Source of the DNA: Alligator mississippiensis
Lineage: Eukaryota; Chordata; Crocodylia; Alligatoridae
NCBI RefSeq assembly: GCF_030867095.1
Contig: NC_081835.1
Location: forward strand, 16,314,501-16,378,500
Length of the DNA: 64,000 nt
Reading direction: 5' to 3'
Numbering within the stretch: the stretch's first letter is position 1; each line of letters begins with the position of its first letter. The notes beneath the pieces are model-generated. The model did not search any database. It had not been told where the DNA came from and saw only the letters and a program-made list of their open reading frames with translations. Positions 35,453 through 46,824 of this stretch are shown in pieces. The position numbers were made by a program, and so were the translations under genes.

Positions 35453-36108
35453 TCTACACAGGGAAGTTACATTAAGAAATAAATTAGGCTGTGAATCTAC
35501 AGTGCAGTGACTTATTCCCCACTCACAACTCATGGGTTCTCTTAATGCTTGTTAAACCCTCGTTTGCGTTACAAAGTTGTACAACATAGCTAGGAAATTA
35601 CCATAGCTGATATAGCTGTGCCAGCAAATCCCCCCCACACAGCTCTGTGGGCAACTTCAGCTGGTCTAACTTCTACTCACGGACGTGATGGGGGCCAGTC
35701 ACCATTGCACTGCTGCTATCATTAGAGCAGCAGCAGTGCCTGTAGAATAGGCAGTGAAGAAGTGCCTTTGTGTACTCTAATGGCAGAAACATGATAAAAT
35801 TACCATGAATTAGTGAATTACCATTAGATTAGTGAAGACAGGGATTTACAGTACATCTGTTATGACAGTTCTTACTCTATGATAAGTGGAAGCAGGTCTG
35901 TGGTAATTTAGCCCTCTCACTGAGGACAAGCTGCTATCATTTACTGTAGGTAGAATGCATATAGGTGCACTGTAAATCCTTGCCTTTGTTCATAACCTCG
36001 CATAACTTGTTCGTATGCTCATGACTTCACAGTATTTACAGAGGGGAGTAGCTAACAAGCTGTACATCCATACCTTGGCTTGTTTTCTATTAACTTCCCT
36101 GTATAGAC
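35453..36108. mobile_element. DNA-transposon relic with about 28-bp terminal inverted repeats
   Basis: The left end TCTACACAGGGAAGTTAC (35453-35470, continuing ATTAAGAAATAA) is mirrored by TTCTATTAACTTCCCTGTAT and AGAC (36085-36108). Read inward, both ends share TCTA.ACAGGGAAGTTA followed by an A-rich GAAA block. The interior contains further self-complementary TTACCAT/ATGGTAAT-like words. No transposase frame and no target-site duplication found. Confidence 0.6.
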
Positions 36109-37459
36109 AGCCCCTGCCAGGGTGTTTTTGCACTGCAGCATATATACCACCCTAAGGGTGATGTGAGCTAGCTTTCTGCATGCGTTTCCATTTTGCTTGG
36201 GAATGGGAACATCTCTTAGGGGCCTCTGTCTGCCTCTTGAAAAAGCAGGCAAGTCTAAGTGTTTGGGTGGACAAAAATATAGGATTGTACATGCAAGCTG
36301 TATTTACATATGCAAATAGGGGCAAATGTCCCTAATGCAAAATGAAAGGAAATGAAAATTGAGACCTCAACTATTTAAACAGAATGCAGGTGTAGACTTC
36401 ACTGCATAGTCTTTTGCCACATTTGTGTGCTGAAATTTAGCTTCAGGTGCATTTAGATGTGAAAATGGTTTGCATAAAACAACTTGTGTCAGAAGCTGCT
36501 CATGTTATTTTAGAATCCATTTTTGAAAAAGTTGCTCTTTAACGTCTCCCACAGCAAGTTAGCCCAGAAAAGGGCAGTGTTCTCTTCGCAGATAAATCTG
36601 AAAGCAGTGCTAGATGTCTCATTTGATTAATGCAAAACCTATTCATCTTGGGAGCTCTGGGTTCAATGAATTCTGAGGTAAAAATGGAGCATTTGAATGA
36701 ATTTTATGTTCTTTGTAAAACCACTACACAATTGGACCAAACTAAGGATTCTTGTTTCTGGAAAGGCTCAGCACTAAATAGCAAGAGATGTCACTTGTCA
36801 AACCTAATGCTTGCTGGCAGAGTTTTAGAAGGCCCTGAGACTGGAATAGCAGTAGTCTGCTTGCAGGTCAGGATTTGAGATGCCTTGGCAATGCTAACCT
36901 GGCAGAATATTTCAAAGTGTTTTCTCCTCCTCTTTTCACCTGTTTTCACTAAAAAAAGGAAAAAAAAAAGGAAAAAAATCATCACCCAAAGCTGGAATTT
37001 CAGCCTTACTTCTCTATGATTCAATGCCCAACAAGTTTCCTGGGAGGTTACCAATAAAATATCCCTTATAGATGAAGTGTTAGTTTTTTGTTGGCAATGT
37101 CACTCTATAAAACTTCCCCAGTTGACTGAATAGGAAGTATTTTATTTCTTGCAAGTGAGTGGTATAATAGGGCAGAAGTTATTAAGAACAGAATTTTTCC
37201 ATAAATATGCTATCTCTAGGGCTAGTGAGATCTACAAAATGCCAGGTCAAACCTAATAGTGCTCAGCATCCAATATGGATGATGTACATATCTAGAACTG
37301 GGGTAATATCTAATCAAGAGGACTATGCCAGGAGCTGTCAGCTCCCTAAACCTCCTTCCATCCCACGTTCCTTCCCTGCTCCACCAAACATTTCTGTTTC
37401 TTTTCTCTCTGACTAGGGAAGAGCTCAGGATAGAGTTGTACTTAGAGGCTAACCAAAGT
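36109..37459. other. No gene or repeat recognised
   Basis: An A/G simple tract lies at about 36951-36977. Nothing else supported. Confidence 0.5.
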
Positions 37460-37565
37460 GTGTGTGTGTTTGTGTAATAGATATAGATATAGATGTGGGT
37501 GTATATGTATATGTGTATATATACACATATGTATATATATATGTATACTTAGGTATATGTATATG
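37460..37565. repeat. Compound GT / GATATA / TATATG microsatellite
   Basis: Successive GTGTGT, AGATAT and TATATGTATA motifs run with little interruption and include the palindromic TATATACACATATGTATATA area. It abuts a repeat fragment at its right. Confidence 0.85.
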
Positions 37566-37615
37566 TCTTTATAGCACAAGCTGAGCTGAAGCTCACTTCA
37601 TCAGATGCAGGGGAG
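37566..37615 (-). repeat. Fragment of the CATCTGAAGAAG repeat family
   Basis: In reverse complement it reads CATCTGATGAAGTGAGCTTC then TTGTGCTATAAAGAC, matching the pattern of the copy at 42905. Such fragments often sit beside TA-rich microsatellites. Confidence 0.5.
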
Positions 37616-38982
37616 AGCAACATAGTCTTAATACTATTTTGCTGATCTAGACTTAACCAGTTCAAACTCATGGCCTCACTAACCAGATGCAAGAGGCTCT
37701 GCTTGTCCCTCATCTCTCCCTTCCTGGTTTGCACTGATTTTCACTAAAATCAATGGGGTTTGGTCCTTCAGTGCCTAGAGCATTCTTTGAATGGACGGGA
37801 TGTGACCTTCAGAGGTTAGCGTGTTACAGGCAAGCAAGGTAGATAGTCAGATAAATACTATTCAGTTGTATGTAAAGTTTTGCAAGCTTAGTCAGTCACC
37901 TGTTGGGGGCTAAAAAAACATTTACATCCATTTTCTCATCATGAATTGCATTTAATTAATAAAATGTCATGCCTTGAATGTCTCAAGCTGTAATGGTTAC
38001 ACCCACTAGATGTATGAGCTATTAAAAACACCCAGACTGACATATTTCAGTAATATTGCCTGATAGAGACCTTTCAGTTTTACTTAAATTAAAAAAAAAA
38101 AAATAATTTCACAAGGTTTCTAGGTGCCAGAAGCCCAAGGATCAACCTAGACATTCGTTTAGGAGATAGTATTTGAATACATATCTTCTTTCTCTTTACA
38201 ACCACAAGCCAAGCCTGTCTATTGCACGTGGACTGCCAGGAACCTGATCATGTGTTACTTGTTAAAGCACTTGACCTGAAGAAAAATATTTTTTCAGAGA
38301 CTAATGACTGTAGTACTGTCACTGATTGCACACTTTATATCCTGTTCCATATGGCTTTGCCTCATTATTTCAAATCCATCAATAATAAAGGAACCATCAT
38401 TAAAGACAAGGAAGTATCTTGATTTACTATTTCCTTGATATCTGTAGAACTTCTTATCAGTCTCTTTCCTTCCTCCTGTTCCTTCCTCCCTCCCTGTATC
38501 CCCTGCCCATACCCATCTTCCTCACTCACTCAATCACACACACACCTTGGCATATTTTTTAAACAATATACCAAGTCACATTTTTTTTTTGCCAAATGTG
38601 ATCAAAATGGTTCAGTGTTTCAAATATGGTTGAGCACTTATGTTATTTTGAAGCTGACCAAAGATATATGGTTTGATGTGGATGGATAGCATCCCAGAAA
38701 CCATGAAAATCAGTATGCTTACTGTATGCTGATGGCTTGATAGTGGTATTACCATGTTACCAGAAGTGATGCTTCCATATCAAGAAATGTATACTTTAAA
38801 AATGCACACATATAGATCACCATCAACACTTAAAGAACTGAGTGCAAAAAAGGCCACTCAGAACCTCACAGGATGAGGCCCTGGTAAAAAAAGGAAAATA
38901 ACTTTTTACTTCTTGGCTACTTTAGTGGGCACCTAATTCTTTATATGCATATTTTGCCTAAAAGAAGTGCTATTGTGTATGT
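37616..38982. other. No gene or repeat recognised
   Basis: A and T homopolymers near 38091-38103 and 38580-38591. Nothing else supported. Confidence 0.5.
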
Positions 38983-39513
38983 GTGTGTCTTAGGGCTGTG
39001 AGAAATGGCACCGTTCTGGTTTGACGGAACAGTGTTTCGTCTCAAATTTCATTTCAAGTCAAAACAGCTGTTCTGTTCTGTTCTGTCAAAACAGAAAGGC
39101 TGTTTTCACCCTGTTTCCAGTTTCACTGGGGATGGGAAGTCAGCCCAGCTGGGCTGCTTCCTGGTCCCCCACGCTACATCGATGTAGCGATGTAGCACAG
39201 GAGACGGGGAAGCAGCCCAACTTGGCAGACTTCTGCCCCCGGCGTGATGTAGCGTGAGGGACTGGAAAGCAGCCTAGCTGGGCTGCCTTTCTGCCCCCTG
39301 CCGGATCTTGCACTGGGGATGGGAAGTCAGCTTACCTGGACTGACTTCCCATCCCCAGCCTATGATCGAAATGTTTCGACCAGCCTCGTTTTGTTTCGAG
39401 GCTATTTCGAGGGCCTTTGTTTTCTTCCAATTTTGCTGTTCTGACCTCAAAATTGGTCGAAACAGTGTCAGAACGAAACGGACAGCAAAATTTCACACAG
39501 CCCTAGTGTGTAT
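38983..39513. mobile_element. hAT-like foldback element, GTTTCG type, with TSD
   Basis: The element spans 38991-39505 with ends TAGGGCTGTGAGAAAT and ATTTCACACAGCCCTA, good inverted repeats. Flanking 8-bp duplications GTGTGTCT (38983-38990) and GTGTGTAT (39506-39513) agree at 7 of 8. Subterminal regions are rich in TTTCG/CGAAA words. The middle holds inverted blocks (GGGGATGGGAAGTCAG at about 39127 and again near 39315; its reverse TGACTTCCCATCCCC at about 39340). It encodes no transposase. It is closest to 55042-55691. Confidence 0.85.
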
Positions 39514-39699
39514 GTGCACACATGCCTAGGATTTTACTTATAATTTTTATTATATATATTGTATGCATATAGTCAGTATTAAAATGCTTATTATATATTC
39601 AGTCTCTGGCAGATTGGACTAGGAGTTTAACTTTGGGCAGGGGGAAATTCTGTGTATAATAAACCCTTTTTGATTTTCCCATGAAAATTCTAATTTTAT

Positions 39700-40145
39700 A
39701 AAAGCTTTAGTCTGTCTGTCCATAACGCTTTATTCACACCCTGTCCATAGTGCCACCTTAACAGTGGGGACTGGGGCCGGAGCCAGGGGGTGAGGACAGC
39801 ACCGCTGGCCTGGCTCCCCACCTTGCTCCTTGAAGCCAGGGACTGGGGCACCCTCCCACCCCAAGAACTGCTGCCAGGGAGCGGGAGGTGGTGGGGAAGA
39901 GGGGAGGGAGGAAGGGAGGGGAGTGGAAAGGGGAGGGGGGTTACTGGTGGCTACACCCCGCTGCAACCGCCACCGCAGCTGTGACTTCCACCATGACTGC
40001 TGTCACGGGCCCTGCCTTGGCCTGAAATGGGGGGGGGCGGGGGGAGTGTCCCTGGCTCGAAGCGGTAGGGGGCAGGTGGGGAGCGGCTGCCAGCCCTGGC
40101 CCGAAGTGGTGGGGGGAGGGGAGGGAGGGAATGCCATGGCCTGAA
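39700..40145. repeat. G-rich minisatellite-like tract
   Basis: A degenerate unit built around TGGCCTGAAGCGGTGGGGGG recurs near 40017, 40052, 40097 and 40137. Upstream, 39880-39945 is a nearly pure purine run of short G tracts. Multiple GGG/GGGG blocks on the plus strand meet the usual pattern for G-quadruplex formation. Open frames on both strands are composition artefacts. The block may be the inside of a larger non-autonomous element beginning near 39700 (CTTTAGTCTGTCTG) and ending with GAGACTTTAG near 40277, but this is unproven. Confidence 0.6.
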
Positions 40146-40287
40146 GCGGGGGGTGGGAGTATTAGATGAGACTTTAGCATTCAGCTGCTAAAGTCAATGC
40201 ATTCAATGCTAAAGTCTCATCTAATACTCCCACCCCCCGCATTCAGCGGGGGGTGGGAGTATTAGATGAGACTTTAGCATTCAGCTG
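40146..40287. repeat. Triplicated hairpin unit in +/-/+ order
   Basis: Copy A at 40146-40181 is repeated as an exact reverse complement at 40205-40240 (copy B) and again in direct orientation at 40246-40281 (copy C); all 36 bases match in each. A and C are identical for 43 bp (40145-40187 and 40245-40287) and exactly 100 bp apart. B and C form a 36-bp perfect stem with a 5-nt loop; A and B form one with a 23-nt loop. The word GCATTCA occurs at each changeover. Confidence 0.92.
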
Positions 40288-41679
40288 AAATGAACCTGTC
40301 TCTTAGAAAGATATTTAAGCTGATGGAAATCTGAATTTAATAATAAGGCTATGGCATAAGCACTGAGCTCTGTATTTTATCTTTTTATAATCTGGCAAGG
40401 GAGATGTGGCTGCAAGTTATAGGAACCAGCATAGAGCTGAACAAGTTCATTAACTCTTGTGTTAGGTTAAAATTAGGGGCATTTTCTAATAGGTTGCAAT
40501 GCTGGCAGCACTGTCGTTACAAAAATTGACTAATAAGAGAGATTCTCTTACCTTTCTTTTCCTCTGCCAGATGCAATACATGGAAGGCCTTACTAAAACT
40601 ACTACTCTTTTCTCCTGCACTTTCTGTGGTGAGATCTGGAAAACACATAAAATGCTCTGGGATTGGCAGCGGAAAGTAGAAATGATGAATTCAGACCCAG
40701 TTCTCATTGAAATTGGTGCTGAAGCTCTCATTATATTCAGTGACAATTGGATCAGATTCCATATTACTCATTCAAATTCAGCCCCAATTAGAAATAGTTA
40801 AGGGGCCATTCTCAGCGTATCTGTTTTAACCCCCAACAGGCCTTTCTGGGTATGGAAGGCTCAGTAAGTAATAACACCAATATATCTACCTCTTAGGGTA
40901 GGAGGTTTAGATAAGACACACAACTATGTTCTGCAAACCACAAATGTGATGTATGGCTTGAGAAGAGGAGGGAGTGCTTTCAAGTCTGCAGATCCATCAG
41001 CCAAATCCTAAGGCTTTCTCCAGCTTTACAAAGATGGTACTTGAGGACGATTTTTTTTTCAGTTTCAGTTATTCACAGGAGGGAGAAAGCTGGATTGCAG
41101 AAAGGGCATGGTACTTTTAAATTTGCAAAACTGCCCAGAGGAGATAATAACAGCACTGGGGGAAATTTAACATGGCAAAAAAACCCCCAAATACTGTTAT
41201 TTTTGGCCAGCTCAAGGGGAAGAATGATAGTGGTTGCTACAAAAATGCTGCTGTTTACCACTGAAAGTAATTAGCTTAACTAGCCACACCTGCAAAGCCC
41301 CAGTACTGCTAATGACTGTCAATAACGTATAATGTCAGTGTTTGAATAATGCTATTGTAATTATCATAACCTCCTGCTGCCTATTTGTAATCAAGATTAT
41401 AGGAAATATGTCTATTTTAGAGGCACGTTTGATACTTACAGAATTGCCCTTATCTGTATTAATATAAATAGCTTAAATTATTACAACTCAAATAACTTCC
41501 CAATCAAACCTACTTTGCATTGAATATGTGGGACTTGTTTTTTGTACTTTTCTCAGTTTGGACAATGAAACTTTCCCAGTCTGCTGTACCTCCTAGTTGA
41601 CATGCAGTAGCACAGTTTAAGGCCCACTAAAAATCCACGGTTCATTCACCTGCTCCTCTACCAACATGTATGCTTTCAC
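40288..41679. other. No gene or repeat recognised
   Basis: AT-rich sequence, nothing supported. Confidence 0.5.
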
Positions 41680-42458
41680 CTGCTTGTTAGGGGTGTGCAA
41701 AGTCAGCCCTATTTGATTCAGATTCAGACCAAATCAGGGGCAGTGATTTGATTTGTTGATTCGGATCACTGTCCCTGATTCGATTTGGCCAAATCCGAAT
41801 TTAAAGATTCGATGCTGATTCAGAGAATCAGCAATTCAGCCATAGACGCAGCTTTAAATGTTTTTCTACATACTTCGAGGTACCGGCACAGCTTGTGAAT
41901 GCTGCAGTGCTGGGGTGGATGGAGCGTCCCACAGGAGGGCAGGGGGGCCCTCCACATGCTTGCTGGCAAACCCGGAAGTGGACCGGAAGTACTGCCCCCT
42001 GGCTTGGCAATCAGCCATGGGGGACCCTGGGCACCCCCACTCAGACCTAGTAGGCACCAGTTGCTTAGCTGGTGGGGTGCAGGGGGGCCCCCCTGTGTGC
42101 TCCCCAGTGGACCTGGAAGCGGACCCGAAGTGCTTCTGGTCCACTTCTGGGTCTGCTGCCGAGTGTGTTGGGGAGCCTCTCGCACTGCTGTGGGATGCTC
42201 CATGTGCCCCAGCATTGCAGCATTTATGAGCCACCTGATGCCTAGAAGTATGTAGAAAAAAACATTTAAAGCTGTGTCCATGTCCAAATCGTCAAATCTT
42301 TCTGAATCTCTCCAAATCGATTTGGAGGGTTCTGATTCAATTCGGAGAGATTAAAGGGTCCTGATTCCATTTGGATTCAGAGTTCTGGCCACCAAATCAG
42401 GCTGAATCTCCGTCAAATCGAATCGGGGACCAAAGCTTCACACAGCCATAATGCTTAC
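41680..42458. mobile_element. hAT-like foldback element, GATTCGG type, with TSD
   Basis: The element spans 41688-42450, beginning TAGGGGTGTGCAAAG and ending CTTCACACAGCCATA. The flanking 8-mers CTGCTTGT and ATGCTTAC share a 5-base core (TGCTT). Long internal inverted repeats run 41849-41934 against 42188-42274 (shared GCTTTAAATG, TTCTACATAC and TGCTGCAGTGCTGGGG). The outer arms are full of GATTCGG/AATCGAAT words. There is no transposase, and the GC-rich core gives open frames on both strands that are artefacts. It is the same family as 46833-47588, which lies in the opposite orientation. Confidence 0.85.
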
Positions 42459-42899
42459 ATTATTGCACTGTTATCTACACTGGACAGATGGGGCAATCCC
42501 TATATGAAAGAAAGAGGGGACACTTGATTTGACATTGGTTTTAGAAAGACACACAAGCCTGTGGCAGAATACTTTAACCTTCCGAACATTTTATGGCCCA
42601 CCTCAGAGTAGCCATTTTTAGACTACAAAACTTTAAAACCAACCTGAATTGGAAATTGCTGAATAACAAATCGTTTACAGACTGGATTGTGTGAAGTATG
42701 GTTTAAGCCAAGACTATGGATTCTTATCCCATTGCCGGTATTAGCTTTTAGTAACCCCTATGTCCCTCAGTGGGTTACCTGCTTTGTTTTTCTCTCATCT
42801 AAGCACTTGGCCTCTCCCAGCTGTGCCTCCTCCATTCTCCGCTTCTCTACCCTTTGTATTCTAATCACTGCTTTCTATTTAGAAGCTCTCATTCCTGCA
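42459..42899. other. No gene or repeat recognised
   Basis: Nothing supported. Confidence 0.5.
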
Positions 42900-42995
42900 G
42901 TCCCTTCTCAGCATCTGAAGAAGCAAGCTGCTGCTTATGAAAGCTTATGCATCTCTGAGTTAGTCTATAATGTGCAAATCTACCCTGACTTCTGC
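42900..42995 (+). repeat. CATCTGAAGAAG interspersed repeat fragment
   Basis: CAGCATCTGAAGAAGCAAGC, then ATGAAAGCTTATGCATCTCT, then GTTAGTCTATAATGTGC is the recognisable right part of a reptile interspersed repeat. The same family appears reversed at 9278-9346 and 37566-37615. Confidence 0.7.
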
Positions 42996-44220
42996 CTTGA
43001 AAATTTCAAACTAAACCCTTTCTTGCAGGAAATAGGGTTGCATTGAAACTAAAATTGTCTCATAGGAAACCACTGATTTCTTTAGTGCAATTATCCATTG
43101 GCAGATTCAATATAATGTAGGTAAAGGGACACATGAATTTCTGTGCCTGCTAGAGCTGATATGGTGCCCTCTGCTCCCTCATGTGCCCGTTTTTCAATTT
43201 AAACCCACCACCCAAGCTGGACTTCAGTCTCTGCTGGTGCTGCCGGCAAACATCATCGCATTCTTTTCATTCTGGGAAAAGTTTTGCTCTTTTGGCTTTC
43301 TGTCACATTTAGAGCAAAACAAAATGTCAAAACACTGATATTTCCCCCAGGGCAGAAATTTTATTTTTCGATGAATTCTAATAATATTGCAGTCTTTGAG
43401 TTTTCCAACACTAGAGGCAAATATGTAATTTCAAAAGGAGAAGAAAAAACGCTGCTTCCTTGAGTTGTTTTTAGATTAAAAACCCCCCCAAAAACTTTCT
43501 CCTAATCAAATCAAATATTGGAATCTAAATTAATTGATGCCATCCCTTTATATAAATGGTCTTCACATCATTTCATGCTTCCTTGGCTTTGTCTGTCATC
43601 TTGTGTCATTGTTACAAAAGTTAAAATTTCATGCCCTGTATCTGAGCTTCAGCAGGTTGAGTGCTCTGTACTTAGGATTGCATTACAGACCTTAATGCTG
43701 AACTTTCTTCCTCTTCTTGATTTCACCCAGACCCTGAGGGTTATTTTAACCTAGTTTTTTGTGTGTGATTGCCTTCTCCCCCCTCCCTTTTTGCAGAATA
43801 TAGTCTGATTAATTATATGAAGGCAGAGAATTCTGCAGGATTTTATAATGCAGGGGTGAATTGCTGGTATAGATGGGCTCCATTCCTTTAAAAAAAAAAA
43901 AAGATTGCTGCCCTTTTGTCCAAACCCCAGGATGTTTGTAATGATTTAAAGGATCTTTGAAGGAAGAACCTTCATACAATGTATATTTTCAAAACATGGC
44001 TTGTTTTCAAGAGCTTTCAGTTCTTACAATTAGTCAGAAAAAAAGTTTTTGTAACTCCGGGACAAAAAAATACTTCTGTGATTGTCATCATTAGTCATGA
44101 TCTGTATCTATTCCAGCAACATCTGGAAGTCCAGACCAGGGCCCGTTGTTCTAGGCATTGTGCCATTACACGGTAGGAGAGTGGAAGCCATCAAAAGTCA
44201 CTGTGTGCCAATTGTCTAGA
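42996..44220. other. No gene recognised
   Basis: AT-rich sequence with an A run near 43891-43903. Nothing else supported. Confidence 0.5.
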
Positions 44221-44575
44221 TCAGAAGTGCTCAACCCCTGGAGCCAGGGCTCCACACAGGCCTGAAAATTTGGCAGCATGGGAGTGATGGGGCACTGAGT
44301 ACTAGATCAGGCATGCAGGGCCTAGTGGCATGACAGGCCCACATGTGCAGGGCTTGGCCAATACAGCGCAGAACCCAATTTGGGCATATAGACGGATGTG
44401 ACAATTTTCACCTTATCTGGCCACAGAAAGCACTTTGGTCCGAGAAGACATGGGACACAATACAGGCACCTGGGGCCTGATCTAGGGATGTAGGGCCCAA
44501 TCCAGGCACTGACCCCACATAGGATCCAGCCTGTAGACTGGCTCCTGCCATTCATTTGGTCCACGAGGCCAAAAG
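44221..44575. mobile_element. Probable hAT-type relic (GTGCTCAACCCC family)
   Basis: The left end CAGAAGTGCTCAACCCCTGG resembles hAT termini. The interior repeats GGGCC, GGCATG and ATCCAG words typical of a short reptile family. The right end is unclear, so no target-site duplication could be paired. Confidence 0.5.
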
Positions 44576-44581
44576 ATCTAG

Positions 44582-44881
44582 GTCTTTGTCAGGGCTGGAT
44601 TAATGCATAGGCAAACTAAACACATGTCTAGGGCCCTGAGCTGCATGGGGGCCTGGTCCTTCCCTCTGCAGCAGTGCGAATGGCCCTGTCTGCCTCCCTT
44701 CCCTTCCCTTCCTCTCTTCTGGCCTCACTGCCATAGCAGCTGCTTCCTAGCAGAGGCTCCAAGCCCTGCTCTCCTCAGGCGGCAGTGCCAGGGTGGGCAG
44801 GGGGGTCTCCAGGGCCAATGAGTTTGTTTGCTTAGGGCCCACTAAAAGGTTAAACCAGCTAGGGTCTTTGTACCATGCTCT
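44582..44881. mobile_element. hAT-type element with perfect 8-bp TSD
   Basis: The element spans 44590-44873, starting CAGGGCTGGATTAATGC and ending AAACCAGCTAGG. Both flanks are GTCTTTGT (44582-44589 and 44874-44881), an exact 8-bp duplication. The terminal inverted repeats agree at about 10 of 14 positions. The inner left arm (AGGCAAACTAAAC, GTCTAGGGCCC) and inner right arm (GTTTGCTTAGGGCCC) are related. It is 284 bp with no transposase. Confidence 0.9.
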
Positions 44882-45886
44882 ACACCGTGGAACTCAACAT
44901 TTAGCCGTGTGGTTAACAAAAGCATTTTCCATTGAACGTTTGGACGTCACTTCAACTCCCTGTGTAAAGTAACTGCTATCAGCTTCTTTCTTTTCCCTGA
45001 GGATCGCAATATAATGAAGAACAAGTAATATTCTTCATCAGTCCGAAGTTCCTAAATAATTCAGAATGCTCTCATTTCTTTGTGAGTTTTTTTTTGTTTG
45101 CCTTTTTCTAATCTGTCTATTAAAATAGTTTGGGGACACTAGGAGCCAATAGCTAGTCCAGCCCTGGGGAAGCTAGTTGCTTAGAGTGGGGGACAAAGCT
45201 TCAAGCCTACTTTCTCATTACCCAATTCAGAACTAGGAATTGAACTTCAGTCTCCCACATTCTGGGGAGCACCACGCTGGGTTGTGTGCATATGCGTGTC
45301 TCCATTTCTCTGCACAAAAACCCCTGCAGTTTTCACAGGACAGGAAACTTGTTTCCTGCTCAACTCTACTGTCAATACAGGCACAAATGCAGATCCAGGA
45401 GTTCAGCCTCTTCTCACCAGTCACCCTTTCTATCTGAGCAGTTTCAGGACTGATACCCAAAATATGTAGTATCTCTTCAGTGATTCTAATTAGAAAATGC
45501 AGTATGGGGTAAATTAGCAAACCTGTTAACTACTGTCCTCATATACCAAAGTGACCGCATAATTTAAAATCCCAGAACTATTGTCAGAACTGCTTAAAAA
45601 AAATTCACTCCAGAATGGTAAAGGACGGAAAAATAATTCCTGTCTGTTTCCTGTGATCTGAAGGTGATCATTGAGAGTATCCATAAAATTGAGGCAATTT
45701 CAGAATGCACGTAATTTAAATATCAATGTTATATTCATGTTCCTTCTGTAAAGTGAGAGATGCTTCTGAGAACAGCTTATTTCTTATGCATTTTCTTTCT
45801 TTGAATTTCCTCATCTGCTTTCTGATGAATTCCCTTCGTGCCCTGAAAACATCTACTGCTTACCCTTGAGTCTTCCAGCAATGATA
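44882..45886. other. No gene recognised
   Basis: A T run near 45090. Nothing supported. Confidence 0.5.
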
Positions 45887-45907
45887 ATGATAATAATAAT
45901 AATAACA
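45887..45907. repeat. (ATA)n / (ATG)n trinucleotide microsatellite
   Basis: About seven trinucleotide units, ATG then ATA types, just over 20 bp. Confidence 0.85.
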
Positions 45908-46824
45908 AAAAGCCAGATCTGACTTGAGAAATCCAGGTACTTGTGTACTCGGCATTCTCATTCTTTCCAGACAGGAACAAAATAAAGGAGTGGTGTAAAA
46001 TCCTTTCCTTGATTAATATTGACTCGTAGCCTAATGCTGCATAGACTGATCTGAAGTTCAGAAACAATTCCAGCTGGATGTTGAGAGAATAGTTAATTAA
46101 AATGATTGGAGAGTTTTTCAGATATTCTTATGAGGCCATTCATTGGAAAGTAGTCAAGGATCCGGGGTTTTGTCATGCTGAATAATTTCGGATTGTTAAA
46201 GCAGGCCTGCCTCTCTGTCTGTTTATTTAAATGTGCTCGTTTCACTGGAAGTGTTACTGGCTTCAGGTCATAAGTATTGTAAAGAACATTTCAATAGATA
46301 AATCTTTTGAAGTCCACAATGTCATCTACAACTTTTTGCCCTGAGGTCATGAGATCAAATCCACCCAAAAGTCAGGAGTGACAGAATAGCGTTTCGATGT
46401 GAAGGCTGGTTGGTAGTGTATGTAAAGCACGTTGATTGTGGCAGTCCAGCGTCAGCAGGCAAGGCTAATGTACACACATGTGATGTATTGTTACACTATA
46501 GATTAAATTATGCTGTAGCTCAGTGAGAAATTGGGGGTTACATCTACTGTGGAGAAGCGGAGAGCCTGAGGCCAGGATTTTTCAAAGATGGATTTTGAAG
46601 CCAGGCACTAAAGCCATACACTTAGGCACTTCTGTTCATTTTAAGTACCTCAGTATTTAGAAGGACTGAGCATTTTCAAATCTCATGGAAGTCAGTGGGA
46701 GCTACAACTCCTTTAAAAACCATGTGGCTCATCCTCAGCTTATGTATATTGTCATAGCTTCATTAAGTCAACAGAGCTAAGCTAAATACAGCCGAGGATC
46801 TGTCCTACCGCCACTTTTACTTCG
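45908..46824. other. No gene; worn repeat near 46565-46760
   Basis: The words AGGATTTTTCAAAGATG, GCACTTCTGTTCATTTTAAG, and GAAGTCAGTGGGAGCTACAA recall an old amniote repeat with a CCATTGAAATCAATGGGAG-like core. A related scrap may lie near 49500-49620. Not assigned. Confidence 0.35.

Noticed and set aside
39700..40287. One complete transposon from CTTTAGTCTGTCTG to GAGACTTTAG
   Set aside because: The supposed tips match only over about 9 bp and no target-site duplication could be found, so it is not called as an element.
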